From Pseudomonas fluorescens (GTDB lineage: Bacteria; Pseudomonadota; Gammaproteobacteria; Pseudomonadales; Pseudomonadaceae): DNA of 64,000 nucleotides. Every line of letters starts with the position of its first letter. Positions within the stretch are counted from its first letter, which is position 1. The DNA lies in NCBI RefSeq assembly GCF_900215245.1, contig NZ_LT907842.1:248001-312000 (forward strand), given 5' to 3'. This document shows, in pieces, positions 44,515 through 54,780 of this stretch. Made by a program: the position numbers and the translations under genes. The notes below the pieces were generated by a model that saw nothing but the letters and a program-made list of their open reading frames with translations, had not been told where the DNA came from and did not search any database.

Positions 44515-45729
44515 TTACTCCGCGCTTGCCGCGCTGGAAAACAGCGGCAAGGTCATCAATGCACAGGTGCCACGCCCCAACCGGGAACGCAGCTGCAATT
44601 CTCCCTGATGGGCCCGTGCCACCGCCTTGACCACGGTCAGGCCGAGGCCAGTGCCGTTAGTCTTGGTGGTAAAAAACGGTTCGCCCAGGCGTCGCAACAC
44701 CACGGGGTCGATGCCACTGCCGCTGTCGCTGATACACAGGCGCAAGGTTTGCCCGCGGCTGTACAGGTGCACCTTGAGTCGCGCACCGGGGCCGCTGGCC
44801 TGGGTGGCGTTTTCGATCAGGTTGAGCAAAGCGCCGACCAGCGTGTCGCGATTGCACAGCAACTCGCCAAGGTGGCTGTCGCACTGCCAGCGCACATTGA
44901 CATCATGGATATGCGTCGCCGCCGCCGATTGCAGCGACTGCAGCAGCTCGGACGGCGTGATGCGGTCAGTCAGCGGTAATTCGCCGCGGGCAAACACCAG
45001 CATGTCGCGCACCTGGTGCTCCAATTCATGCAGGCGCTCCTTGAGGCGGCCGGCAAATCGTTGGTGGGTAGCGGCCGGCAGTTGCTCATCAGTCAAATGA
45101 CTGGCGTAGATCAACGCCGCCGAGAGCGGCGTACGGATCTGATGCGCCAACGAAGCGACCATCCGCCCCAACGACGACAAGCGCTCATGGCGCGCCAGTT
45201 GGTCTTGCAGGTGACGGGTTTCAGTCAGGTCGTTGAGCAGCACCAACTGGCCGGGCTCGGCGTCCAGGGAGCGCGTGGCGATGGACAGGCGACGGCCGTC
45301 CTTCAGGGAGATTTCGTGACCGTCGTCCTCACGCGGTGCGAAGCAACGGGTGATGACATGGCGCCACAACTCACCCTCAAGCGGTTCGCCCAACAGGTCG
45401 CGCGCGGCCGGGTTGGCTTCGCGGACATGGCCCATTTCATCAATAACGATCACGCCACCGGGCAACAGGTCGAGGAGATTTTGCAGACGGTTGGCCAGGC
45501 GCTCTTTCTCGGCCAGCTCTTCCATACGCTGGGCGCTCACCACCGCCAGCTCGCCTTTGAGCTCGGACACCCGGGCTTCCAGCAAGCTGTAAGAGTCGGT
45601 CAGTTGACTCGACATCTGGCTGAACTGCGAGAACGCCTGTTCAAGACCCTGCCGGGTAAGCGGCTCTGCAGACGGAACGAGCCCCGGGATAGCAGGGGCT
45701 GTAGAAAGTTGGGCGGCGTGGGGCATCAT
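44515..45729 (-). CDS. fleS: sensor histidine kinase FleS
   Basis: The 404-aa cytoplasmic kinase has an N-terminal coiled coil, a PAS domain (LLDLLPGGVIVIDEMGHVREANPAARDLL in parts, about 85-185), a HisKA domain with SLAHQIRTPLSAAL (acceptor His) and an HATPase (NLIENATQA, SDSGSGIDP, GTGLGLTVVKAV). No membrane segment is seen. It phosphorylates FleR. Two adjacent ATGs (45729, 45726) are possible. Confidence 0.95.
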   Translation of the reverse strand: MMPHAAQLSTAPAIPGLVPSAEPLTRQGLEQAFSQFSQMSSQLTDSYSLLEARVSELKGELAVVSAQRMEELAEKERLANRLQNLLDLLPGGVIVIDEMGHVREANPAARDLLGEPLEGELWRHVITRCFAPREDDGHEISLKDGRRLSIATRSLDAEPGQLVLLNDLTETRHLQDQLARHERLSSLGRMVASLAHQIRTPLSAALIYASHLTDEQLPAATHQRFAGRLKERLHELEHQVRDMLVFARGELPLTDRITPSELLQSLQSAAATHIHDVNVRWQCDSHLGELLCNRDTLVGALLNLIENATQASGPGARLKVHLYSRGQTLRLCISDSGSGIDPVVLRRLGEPFFTTKTNGTGLGLTVVKAVARAHQGELQLRSRLGRGTCALMTLPLFSSAASAE

Positions 45730-45779
45730 GCTCTCTCGCTTGGCTGACCGTCAGTTAAACGGAACGTTGCGAGGGCTGT

Positions 45780-45795
45780 AGCAATACCCGTGCCT
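45780..45795 (-). promoter_or_regulatory. sigma-54 promoter of fleSR
   Basis: Minus strand AGGCACGGGTATTGCT keeps GG-N10-GC and differs from TGGCAC-N5-TTGCT only at the first base; 51 bases before fleS. A short GCCTA/TAGGC dyad (45792-45807) overlaps its -24 end. Confidence 0.85.
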
Positions 45796-45836
45796 AAAAA
45801 AATAGGCTTATTTTTCAGTCACTTAAAAAACAGGCG

Positions 45837-47312
<1,476 letters not shown>

Positions 47313-47371
47313 GCAATAGCAACTTCCCTAGTAAAACGCTCTGCCCCAGAGTGAGGGCAATCTAGACGCTT

Positions 47372-47399
47372 GTAAGACTTCTTACCTTACTAGACGTCT
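47372..47399. promoter_or_regulatory. pair of small dyads in the fleQ leader
   Basis: GTAAGA-CT-TCTTAC (47372-47385) and the 8-bp palindrome AGACGTCT (47392-47399) lie 60-87 bases before fleQ. They may form leader structure or an operator; no regulator is assigned. Confidence 0.3.
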
Positions 47400-47418
47400 G
47401 AAATCTGAAAACAGCACT

Positions 47419-47447
47419 AGTTAAGTCAAAAATGCTGGCACAGTCAA
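47419..47447 (-). promoter_or_regulatory. possible sigma-70 promoter of fleQ
   Basis: Minus strand TTGACT (47447-47442), 17 bases, TTAACT (47424-47419). The -35 matches 5/6, the -10 only 3/6. The -35 overlaps the FleQ-type box. Confidence 0.35.
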
Positions 47448-47456
47448 ATATATGAC
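47443..47456. promoter_or_regulatory. FleQ-type binding box upstream of fleQ
   Basis: GTCAAATATATGAC has the GTCA-N6-TGAC dyad with an AT-only centre, as in the described FleQ consensus GTCAATAAATTGAC. It lies 131 bases upstream of the fleQ ATG. Confidence 0.6.
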
Positions 47457-47482
47457 GCGCCGTTCGGACTAACCGAGCCCAT

Positions 47483-47779
47483 TCAGCCGAACAGATGGTA
47501 AACCTTTGACGCACTTTCCGCTCGGTTGATCTGCGACATCTCTTCGAAAATCGCCTGGCGCTCGCCCGTCGTCACCTCAAGTAATTGCTGATATACCGCC
47601 AGCAAACTCTCCAGTTTTTCCCGCAGGGCGTCTTCGTCCACCGGCGCATTATTGAGCGCCTCATCAATCACCGCACGGCATCCCATATCCAGTTCGCCGA
47701 TAGCGTCCCAGTTACGTTCGGCCAATGCATCGACCAAGGCTTCGCGGGTTTCGTCAATCCGTTGCAGGGCGTGGCTCAT
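47483..47779 (-). CDS. fliT: FliT-type flagellar chaperone
   Basis: The 98-aa helical protein directly follows fliS and fits the FliT size and place (fliD-fliS-fliT). Features are a helical body (EALVDALAERNWDAIGELD, LLAVYQQLLEVTTGERQAI) and a C-terminal helix ending YHLFG. FliT chaperones FliD. P. aeruginosa has a gene called fleP in this position. Assignment relies partly on context because FliT proteins are diverse. Confidence 0.8.
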   Translation of the reverse strand: MSHALQRIDETREALVDALAERNWDAIGELDMGCRAVIDEALNNAPVDEDALREKLESLLAVYQQLLEVTTGERQAIFEEMSQINRAESASKVYHLFG

Positions 47780-47803
47780 GACATCATCCTCAGGCCTGGC
47801 GGC

Positions 47804-48193
47804 CTACAGTGTTGCAATACCGTCCCAGCCTTCCTTGAGCGTAATCATCAGGCCGGCTACTTCGTCGATCATGGCGACATCGCTTTTGCTGTTGGCTTCC
47901 AGCAAGCGCGTGGTCATGTAGGCATACAGGTTATCCAGTTGCTGCAACGCCGCCGGATCATCGGTTTTTTCCGGATTCAGGCCGTCACGCAAACCGATCA
48001 GAATGTCGATCGCCTTGCCCAGCAGCAGGCCTTTTTGCGCGATATCACCACGAGCCATGGCGCCCTTGGCCTGCGCCATGCGATCGAGTGCGCCCTCCAT
48101 CAACATCTGAACAAGACGGTGCGGGCTGGCCTCGGAGACTTGGGCATGGGAATTGACCTTCTGGTATTGGCGAAGGGCTCTCATGGGATTCAT
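47804..48193 (-). CDS. fliS: flagellin export chaperone FliS
   Basis: The 129-aa four-helix protein has family motifs ALRQYQKVNSHAQVSEASPHRLVQMLMEGAL in parts and LDNLYAYMTTRLLEAN. It binds the C-terminus of flagellin. ATG at 48193; a second ATG three codons on is possible. Confidence 0.95.
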   Translation of the reverse strand: MNPMRALRQYQKVNSHAQVSEASPHRLVQMLMEGALDRMAQAKGAMARGDIAQKGLLLGKAIDILIGLRDGLNPEKTDDPAALQQLDNLYAYMTTRLLEANSKSDVAMIDEVAGLMITLKEGWDGIATL

Positions 48194-48243
48194 GTTTCTA
48201 CCTCGTGACAGGCAACAGCTAAAAAAGATGGGCTCTGATTATT

Positions 48244-48270
48244 ATGTCGACGGCGTCGCAAAAAACTTTA
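48244..48270 (-). promoter_or_regulatory. candidate FliA promoter of fliS-fliT
   Basis: Minus strand TAAAG (48270-48266), 14 bases, GTCGACAT (5/8 of GCCGATAA), about 50 bases before fliS in a 144-base gap. Weaker than the cheV and fliC sites. Confidence 0.35.
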
Positions 48271-48337
48271 AGCCGATGGTCTGGCGAAGGTCACGCCCGA
48301 CAACGTTAAGCACATTGCCGGACGGCCTCATTGAGGA

Positions 48338-49750
48338 TCAACTGGTCTTCGGATTATTCAGCGCGTTAAGCGTGGTCATGACGCTGGAACGTTGACTGGT
48401 AAGCTGCGCGACCAAGTTGTTCATCGTGGTGTATTTGGCGGTCAGGCTCGTCTTCAAGGCCGCCATGCGCGCGGTCAGGGTGTCCTGCTGGTTTTGCAGG
48501 TCCTTGATGTTTGCCGACAGCGTTGATGTACGCGTAGCGAGAACCCCGGTACCACTGAGCGCATAGCTGTCGGTCGCGGTTTTCATCCGTGCCAGCAGCC
48601 CCTTGTCACCGTTGAAAATGCCGCCAATGTCAGTGGGGTTGGTCGCGATCGCGGCACCGAACAACTTATCGTCGATGCTCAGCTTGCCGGTCTTCTGGTC
48701 AGTGTTCACACCAAACTGGGCCAGGGATTTCAACGAGCCCGTGCCACCCAATGCGTTCAGTTCGCTACGAACGGCCGAGGTCAGAGTACGCAGAGTGGCG
48801 TCGCCCGTCAGCGCAGCCGACGTGATGGAACCGTCGGCATTGGTGGTCACCGCGGTCTCAGTGTTGATCGCGGTCATCAGGGCGTTATAGGTGTCGACAA
48901 AGCCCTTGACCGAACTCTTGAGGGTGTCGGTGCTTCGCGCGATGGTAATGGTCGAACTCAGGCGCGTAACGGTTGAGCCAGGGGGTAACGGATCTGTAGA
49001 ACCGGCAGGCAGAGGCGACACTGCCGTCAACTTGATGCTCACACCACTGATCGCGTCGCCCAGGGTATTGCTCTTGGATTCCTGAGCGGTACCGTCAATG
49101 GTGTACTTCGCGTTCTGCGGCACGGTCACAACCGAGGTTCCGGCTTCCAGGCCGGAGTTACCGCCGAGGGTAATGTCGGTGCCGACGCCGGTATTGGTCG
49201 ACGTCATGACCAAACGGGAACCGGTGGCGTCAGTCAGGATGTTGGCACTCAAGCCAGCACTGCTGTATTGCGCGTTGATCGAGTCACGCACCTGCTGCAA
49301 CGTCGCACCTGGCGGAACGCTCACACCATAGCTCTGGCCCGACTGGGAGATCTCCAGGGTGGTCGACGTAGTGCCGGTATTGACGACAGCCTTCGCCCCG
49401 GCTGCAAAAGTCTGGGTAGCGACCTTCGAGGCCGTCGCCAACTGATTGACCACCAACTGGTAGCTGCCCGCGGAGGCACCGGCGCCCAGCGTGATGGCCG
49501 ATACGTTGTTATCCGAGGTCGTTGCCGACAAACCGCCGATACTGGCGTCTTTGGCCATGTTGTCCATGGCGCCGCGGAACGCATCCAGTGCCGCTTGAAT
49601 CTTGCCGATCGAGGACAGCTGGGCGGTCGACGTTTGCGTCTGCTTGTTGATCTGCGACTGCTTGGGTGCCTGTTCCGCGTTCACCAATGCCGTCACGATC
49701 GACTGGGTATCGATGTTCGTAACTGGGCCGCTAACCGTAATATCACCCAT
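48338..49750 (-). CDS. fliD: flagellar cap protein FliD
   Basis: The 470-aa protein has conserved N-terminal (VSGPVTNIDTQSIVTALVNAE) and C-terminal helical domains (LQNQQDTLTARMAALKTSLTAKYTTMNNLVAQL in parts) flanking a variable middle, as in capping proteins. It sits on the filament tip and mediates adhesion in Pseudomonas. AGGAG lies 7 nt before the ATG at 49750; the open frame to 49801 starts with TTG and is rejected. Confidence 0.95.
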   Translation of the reverse strand: MGDITVSGPVTNIDTQSIVTALVNAEQAPKQSQINKQTQTSTAQLSSIGKIQAALDAFRGAMDNMAKDASIGGLSATTSDNNVSAITLGAGASAGSYQLVVNQLATASKVATQTFAAGAKAVVNTGTTSTTLEISQSGQSYGVSVPPGATLQQVRDSINAQYSSAGLSANILTDATGSRLVMTSTNTGVGTDITLGGNSGLEAGTSVVTVPQNAKYTIDGTAQESKSNTLGDAISGVSIKLTAVSPLPAGSTDPLPPGSTVTRLSSTITIARSTDTLKSSVKGFVDTYNALMTAINTETAVTTNADGSITSAALTGDATLRTLTSAVRSELNALGGTGSLKSLAQFGVNTDQKTGKLSIDDKLFGAAIATNPTDIGGIFNGDKGLLARMKTATDSYALSGTGVLATRTSTLSANIKDLQNQQDTLTARMAALKTSLTAKYTTMNNLVAQLTSQRSSVMTTLNALNNPKTS

Positions 49751-49830
49751 GACTGTTCTCCTGATCCGGGGCTGGCGCTTTCTTGACGTACGACGCCTCA
49801 AGCAGCTTCAGCAACAAAATTCATGCCAGC

Positions 49831-50190
49831 TCAGACTTTGGCGTCAAACAATACGCTGCTGGCGTCGTGAAGGCTTTGTGCGAGTTTCAACGCAGTTTCC
49901 GAAGGAATCTGCCGAATCACCTCGCCGCTGTCGGTCGCAATGACCTTGACTACCACCTGATGGGTGGTGTCATCAATGGAAAAGTCCAGGTTGCGCTGGG
50001 CAGCCTGGACGAATTTGCGAATATCCGTGACCGCCTGTTCAAGGTCGGACGGCTTCGAGTCCTGCTTGGGTTGGACCGTGGCGACCGTAGGGTCCACCTT
50101 GGTTTTCTGCGGGTCGGTACTTACGGGAGCAGGAGCACTTTGCGGCGCCGCTGCCGGATAAGACAGGTTCAACTTGACGCTCATGTCCAT
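49831..50190 (-). CDS. flaG: FlaG-family flagellar protein
   Basis: The 119-aa protein has a Pro/Gln/Lys-rich N-terminal half and a conserved FlaG C-terminal domain (RNLDFSIDDTTHQVVVKVIATDSGEVIRQIPSE in parts, then LKLAQSLHDASSVLFDAKV). FlaG limits filament length in Pseudomonas. The ATG at 50190 has AGGAG 7 nt upstream. It follows fliC after a hairpin. Confidence 0.92.
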   Translation of the reverse strand: MDMSVKLNLSYPAAAPQSAPAPVSTDPQKTKVDPTVATVQPKQDSKPSDLEQAVTDIRKFVQAAQRNLDFSIDDTTHQVVVKVIATDSGEVIRQIPSETALKLAQSLHDASSVLFDAKV

Positions 50191-50217
50191 GTCCAGTCTC
50201 CTCATCACGCAAAAGAC

Positions 50218-50241
50218 AAAAGGGCACGTAAACGCGCCCTT
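50218..50241 (-). terminator. terminator/attenuator between fliC and flaG
   Basis: On the minus strand AAGGGCGCG-TTTA-CGTGCCCTT is followed by TTGTCTTTT, a compact stem with a T-rich tail, 25 bases after the fliC stop. It would reduce read-through to flaG-fliDST. Confidence 0.75.
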
Positions 50242-50265
50242 CCGTCAGTCATCTACCGATGGCTA

Positions 50266-51711
50266 TTACTGAAGCAGCTTCAGTACAGCGGAAGGCAGTT
50301 GGTTGGCCTGGGACAGGATCGCAGTGGAAGCCTGTTGCAGGGTTTGTTGCTTGGTCAGCTGAGCAGTTTCTGCAGCGTAGTCAACGTCCTGGATCTGACC
50401 GCGAGCGGCGCTGGAGTTGTCTGCAATGCTCTGCAGGTTGGCAACGGTGTTGTCGAAACGGTTTTGTACAGCACCGAGGCCGGCACGCTGCGAGTCGATG
50501 TCCGAGATCGCCTGGGTGATCACGTCGATCGCGTTTTGCGCGTTGGCAGCGGTAGTAACGTCGGTGTTGTTGACGGTGGTTTTGGTGGAGTTGGCAGCGG
50601 TAGCAGCACCGGCAGCGAACACACCGGCTACACCAGCGCCGTTCAGCGCGTAGCTGCTGGAGGAGTTCAGCGAAACAGCACCGGTAGCAATGATCGCGGT
50701 GGCGGCCAGTGCAGTAGCAGTACCGTAGGTACCGGTGCCGTCTTTGGTTGCAACCGAGATACCAGCAGCACCGCCGTCACCAGCGTTGAAGGTCAGGTTC
50801 TCACCGGTGTCGGACTTGACCGACAGAGCGTTGGTCGACGAATCGTAGTTAACGCTGATGCCCAGCTTGGCAGCGTTGGACTTCAGTTGGTCAGCCAGGT
50901 CGGACGTTTTGGTCACGCCAGTGAACTGAACGGCTGCACCGCTGCCCACTTGCAGGGTGAAGTTAGCGTTCGGAGGAGTAGCCGCACCAATGGTAGCCGC
51001 GTTCACGGTGAACTGAGCTTCGGTGCTGGCGGTAGCAGCCAGGCCGCCGACAGCGCCGTTCATTTGAGCAGCGATCTGCTTGGCAGAAGCGCCAGCTGCC
51101 AGGGTAACGGTTGCGGACTGGCCACCACCGGTAACGGTGATCGCGCCGCCGGCAATCCCTGTTGCCGAAGGCGTCAGGGATTGAGTTTTCAGCTGCTGCG
51201 AACCAATGTTGTTGGCGGCAACGTTACCGATGCTCATGTCGATGGTCTGGTTGGCGTTGGCGCCGACCTGGAACGAAGTCGTACCGAACGAACCGTCCAG
51301 CAGGTTCTTGCCACCGAACGTAGTGGTGGTAGCGATACGGGTCAATTCAGCAGTCAGAGCAGCGTATTGAGCCTGGTTCGACTTACGGTCTTCAGCGCTT
51401 GGCGAGCCGTTGGCGGATTGCAGAGCCAGGGTACGCATGCTTTGCAGGATGTTGGTGGACTGCTGCATGGCGCCTTCAGCGGTCTGAGCAATCGAGCTGC
51501 CGTCGTTGGCGTTTTTGATCGCAACGCCCAGGCCGTTGATTTGGCTGGTCAGACGGTTGGAGATTTGCAGGCCGGCCGCATCGTCTTTGGCGCTGTTGAT
51601 ACGCAGGCCGGAGGACAGACGCTGCATGGAGGTTTGCAGGGCGCCGGAAGCCTTGTTCAGGTTGTTCTGAACGGTCAACGAAGCAAGGTTGGTGTTTACT
51701 GTTAATGCCAT
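50266..51711 (-). CDS. fliC: flagellin FliC
   Basis: The 481-aa flagellin has conserved terminal D0/D1 helices: residues 1-175 ([40 protein letters not shown], the flg22-type region seen by plant FLS2) and the last 90 ([28 protein letters not shown] in parts, ending SAVLKLLQ). The middle 175-390 is a Gly/Ala/Thr-rich variable domain, probably surface-exposed. At 481 aa it is larger than the short (about 280-aa) flagellins of some P. fluorescens strains. A FliA promoter lies upstream. Confidence 0.97.
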   Translation of the reverse strand: MALTVNTNLASLTVQNNLNKASGALQTSMQRLSSGLRINSAKDDAAGLQISNRLTSQINGLGVAIKNANDGSSIAQTAEGAMQQSTNILQSMRTLALQSANGSPSAEDRKSNQAQYAALTAELTRIATTTTFGGKNLLDGSFGTTSFQVGANANQTIDMSIGNVAANNIGSQQLKTQSLTPSATGIAGGAITVTGGGQSATVTLAAGASAKQIAAQMNGAVGGLAATASTEAQFTVNAATIGAATPPNANFTLQVGSGAAVQFTGVTKTSDLADQLKSNAAKLGISVNYDSSTNALSVKSDTGENLTFNAGDGGAAGISVATKDGTGTYGTATALAATAIIATGAVSLNSSSSYALNGAGVAGVFAAGAATAANSTKTTVNNTDVTTAANAQNAIDVITQAISDIDSQRAGLGAVQNRFDNTVANLQSIADNSSAARGQIQDVDYAAETAQLTKQQTLQQASTAILSQANQLPSAVLKLLQ

Positions 51712-51791
51712 GACGAAATCCTCGTGGGTGGTGTACTGCGGCTTCCGGCCCTGGCAACCGCCGGGTGTGGCCTAGAGAACCTTCGTAATAG

Positions 51792-51818
51792 TTATCGTCG
51801 TGAATGCAAGTTGCTTGA
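51792..51818 (-). promoter_or_regulatory. FliA (sigma-28) promoter of fliC
   Basis: Minus strand TCAAG (51818-51814), 14 bases, GACGATAA (51799-51792), one mismatch from GCCGATAA. A leader of about 75 bases precedes fliC. Confidence 0.85.
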
Positions 51819-51918
51819 GGACTTTTTTGATTTTTTTTACTAGCACCGGGCCACCCTTTGTAATTCAAGCGTTTACGATAGCTCAATGCCCAGCAAATGC
51901 TGGGTTTCTGGCGCCAAA

Positions 51919-51958
51919 TAAAAACGCCCAGGCTTTTTCAAGCCTGGGCGTTTTTTTT
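51919..51958. terminator. intrinsic terminator between the KAS-III-like gene and fliC
   Basis: A 14-bp stem AAAACGCCCAGGCT / AGCCTGGGCGTTTT (51921-51934, 51941-51954) is followed by T8 on the + strand. On the minus strand it follows the KAS-III-like gene with an A/T-rich tail, isolating fliC from upstream read-through. Confidence 0.93.
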
Positions 51959-51976
51959 GTGCAACCTATCAAGGCA

Positions 51977-52906
51977 TCACGGACGATAGAGAATCGCCGA
52001 ACCCCACGACAGGCCTACACCGAACCCGCTGATGGCAACCCGCTTCCAGTCGCCGTCGATCATGTGCTTTTCCAGCAGCAGCGGAATGCTCGAAGACACG
52101 GTGTTGCCGGTCTCGACCATGTCCTTGATGAACTTCTCCACGGGCGCATCTTCGAAACGCCGCGCGACGGCGTCGACAATCGCCGCACTGCCCTGGTGGA
52201 TGCAGAACGCGTCGATTTCGTCAGCCTTGAGGTCAGACTCGTTGAGCAGCTCGTGCAAATGCGCCGGCACCTTGAGCAACGCGAAGTTGAACACCTGGCG
52301 GCCGTTCATGAAAAACACGCCGTCGCTGACCTTCAAGTGCGGCGCGCCGGACCCGTCGGTACCGAACTTCGACTTGCCCAGCAACCAAGGCGCGTCTTCA
52401 CCCATCCAGGTGGCGGTGGCGGCATCGCCGAACAGCATGGTGGTGTTGCGGTCTTCCGGGTCGACGATCTTCGAATACGGGTCGGCGGTGATCAGCAGGC
52501 CGTTTTTCAGGCCGGTGGCTTCCATGAAGCCCTTCATCGCATAGATGCCGTAGACGTAACCGGAGCAGCCCAGGGAAATATCAAACGCAGCCACATGGGT
52601 CGGCAGGCCCAGCTTGTCCTGGACGATGGCGGCGGTGTGGGGCAAACCCTCTTCGTCGCCGTTTTGCGTCACAACGATCAGCGCGTCGATGGATTCGCGC
52701 TTCAAATCCGGGTTAGCCGCAAACAACGCGTTGACTGCCTCGACACACAGATCAGAGGTTTCCTGCGCAGCATCCTTGCGCGGCAGGAACGCCGAACCGA
52801 TCTTGCCGATGATGAAATCTTCATCCTTGGCGAATTTGGCGCCCTGGGCGTAGTTATCAACCCCGTCTGCCGGCACGTAACTGGCGATGCTTTTTATGCC
52901 AATCAT
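51977..52906 (-). CDS. beta-ketoacyl-ACP synthase III-like protein of the flagellin region
   Basis: The 309-aa protein has the KAS-III/thiolase fold with a visible C-H-N triad: Cys in DISLGCSGYVYG, His in DAFCIHQGS (FabH normally has PHQAN) and Asn in ETGNTVSSSIP. Such genes sit beside fliC in P. putida and P. syringae, in the latter within a flagellin glycosylation island. It may make an acyl group for a glycan or another acyl product; the substrate cannot be read. No glycosyltransferase is present here. Housekeeping FabH is unlikely, given the divergence and context. Confidence 0.85.
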   Translation of the reverse strand: MIGIKSIASYVPADGVDNYAQGAKFAKDEDFIIGKIGSAFLPRKDAAQETSDLCVEAVNALFAANPDLKRESIDALIVVTQNGDEEGLPHTAAIVQDKLGLPTHVAAFDISLGCSGYVYGIYAMKGFMEATGLKNGLLITADPYSKIVDPEDRNTTMLFGDAATATWMGEDAPWLLGKSKFGTDGSGAPHLKVSDGVFFMNGRQVFNFALLKVPAHLHELLNESDLKADEIDAFCIHQGSAAIVDAVARRFEDAPVEKFIKDMVETGNTVSSSIPLLLEKHMIDGDWKRVAISGFGVGLSWGSAILYRP

Positions 52907-53138
52907 TGTGGCTTCCCAATACTAAATAGCTGGATAACACCCCTCGGGCTACGCCGGGAGCGCTGACAATAAAGGGGGTAACCCCATAAAAATTCGCTGA
53001 AAGCCGCCGCGTAAAGACCCGACGACGACTTATCCTTTTCACACGATACAGTGAAGATGCGCTTTATGACTCACAGGTCACTCAATTTTGTGCGCTTTGT
53101 GCAAAACCCTGCAACATTCCCGGCAGCAGAAACGACAA

Positions 53139-53166
53139 CGGCCCAGCCTGTTTCCAGGCTGGGCCG
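53139..53166. terminator. hairpin after flgL
   Basis: Perfect 12-bp arms CGGCCCAGCCTG / CAGGCTGGGCCG with a TTTC loop lie 17 bases after the flgL stop. The tail TTGTCGTTTC on the minus strand is moderately T-rich. Confidence 0.75.
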
Positions 53167-53182
53167 CTGGTGCTAGCGCCGA

Positions 53183-54766
53183 TTACATCCGGCTGAACAG
53201 GCTCAACTGGGAGATTTTCACGAAGGCCAGTTGCGAGGCTTGCAGCATAGTCTGTTGCAAAGTCAGGTCAATGGCAGCCTGGCCCATATCGACGTTGGCC
53301 AGCGATGACATGGTGGAGGTGTTGGCCAAGCCCAGGCTGGTGTTTTCCTGGCCTTGAATATCCAGCGCATTCTGGCGCGCACCAATCGAACCACGCACCT
53401 GGTCAATCTGCGCCGAAGCGTTGGTCAGGTTGCCGATGGTGGTGTTCAACACGTCTTTGAGGTTGTTCTTGGCGACCTGGTTGCCATCCGCCGGGACCAG
53501 CAAGGCCTTGCGCAGTTGGCCCAAGGTATCCAGGGCGTTCATATTTTTGTTGCTGGTGGCACCGATGGAAAACTGATCACCCGCCCCTGGCGTACCGCTC
53601 ACATCGAACGTCACCCCGGCAGCGGTAATCGACGTCGCGCCGGTGGCCATGGTGCCCGAGGCAATCGACTTGCTGTTCGGCGTGTACGGCTGGGCATACA
53701 CATCGTAGGCATTGCCGCTGGTGAACTTGATCACCGCACCCGAGTTGGGAAAGGTACTGGCGTAGGTCGGCTGATCCGTGACCCGGCCGCCGGTCAGTTG
53801 CGCCGTGGACGGGTTGCTGGCCGTACGCGAGCTGCTGAACGTGTCCGGCTTGCTTTCCAGGGTGAACGCCTTGCCCGTCACCAATGCATCCGCAGGCGCA
53901 CCCGAGGCGACATCCGGCCCCAGGTTCAAGCTGATATCGAATTTCACGCCGCGCAGGTTGACGCTCGAAGCGCCTTCCTTGGTGGAGTCAAACGTGCCGT
54001 TACCGGTGATCTCGGCGGTAACGTCATTACCGTCCTTGTCGCTCACGCTGTATTGGGTGCTGCTGGAGAAGGTCAATTTATAGGGCTGACCATCGGAAAA
54101 ACTCTTGGTGTAAGCGGTGCCGGAAGTGATCAGGCCCGCCGAGATCGCGACCTTGCCGTCATTCACCGCAGGCGGCAGCAGGGTGGCCTGGGTGCGGCCG
54201 GTGTTGGAAGAACTCTCAAGCAAGGTCTTGCCCGTATCTCCCGCAGAGACCGTCAGGTTGCTCGACACTTGCAGGCTCAGCGGCGTCTCATCACCCTGGT
54301 AGGTGTAGGTGCCATCGTTGTTACGGCTGTAGGGCGGCGTGTCGGTCTTGGTCCCGGAAAACATGTAGTTGCCGCTGGAGTCCTTGGTGTTGAGCAGGCC
54401 CAACACCTGGTCTTCAAGCGCACCTATCTGGCTCGCGATCGCCTTGCGGTCATCATCGCTGAGGTGGAGATTACCGGCCTGCAATGCCAGGCCCTGCGCG
54501 CTTTGCAGGGTGGTGTTGATGCTCGCCAGGACACTTTCTTCGTTGGTCAGCGAGTTTTGCAAGCTCGTGATATTGCCGTTGTACTGCCCCAGCATGTCTT
54601 TCTGTTGTTGCAGCAGCAACAATTGGGCGGCGGCTACCGGGTCATCCGAAGCGGTCTGCACACGCACACCGGAACTCGCCTGGTCCTGGGCCTTCACCAC
54701 ACCCGAATAGTTATCCTGATACTTGCTGGAGCTGGTGTCGAAATACTGCTGTGTAGAGATACGCAT
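53183..54766 (-). CDS. flgL: hook-filament junction protein FlgL
   Basis: The 527-aa flagellin-like protein has the N-terminal MRISTQQYFDTSSSKYQDNYSGV and C-terminal (GSIGARQNALDIQGQENTSLGL) helices, with a large variable insert (about 150-400). It is longer than P. aeruginosa FlgL (about 440 aa), the extra length being in the exposed centre. It follows flgK after 14 bases. Confidence 0.94.
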   Translation of the reverse strand: MRISTQQYFDTSSSKYQDNYSGVVKAQDQASSGVRVQTASDDPVAAAQLLLLQQQKDMLGQYNGNITSLQNSLTNEESVLASINTTLQSAQGLALQAGNLHLSDDDRKAIASQIGALEDQVLGLLNTKDSSGNYMFSGTKTDTPPYSRNNDGTYTYQGDETPLSLQVSSNLTVSAGDTGKTLLESSSNTGRTQATLLPPAVNDGKVAISAGLITSGTAYTKSFSDGQPYKLTFSSSTQYSVSDKDGNDVTAEITGNGTFDSTKEGASSVNLRGVKFDISLNLGPDVASGAPADALVTGKAFTLESKPDTFSSSRTASNPSTAQLTGGRVTDQPTYASTFPNSGAVIKFTSGNAYDVYAQPYTPNSKSIASGTMATGATSITAAGVTFDVSGTPGAGDQFSIGATSNKNMNALDTLGQLRKALLVPADGNQVAKNNLKDVLNTTIGNLTNASAQIDQVRGSIGARQNALDIQGQENTSLGLANTSTMSSLANVDMGQAAIDLTLQQTMLQASQLAFVKISQLSLFSRM

Positions 54767-54780
54767 CGTTCCAGACTCCT

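Noticed and set aside
45792..45807. GCCTA-A/T-TAGGC dyad after fleQ as a terminator
   Set aside because: Five-base stem only, no proper T-run after it, and it overlaps the fleSR promoter.
49806..49830. Possible sigma-54 site upstream of fliD (TGGCAT...TTGCT)
   Set aside because: The spacer is 8 instead of 5 bases, so the GG-N10-GC rule fails.
49783..51705. 640-codon + strand open frame across fliC and flaG
   Set aside because: Antisense shadow of fliC; long only because of codon bias in the flagellin gene.
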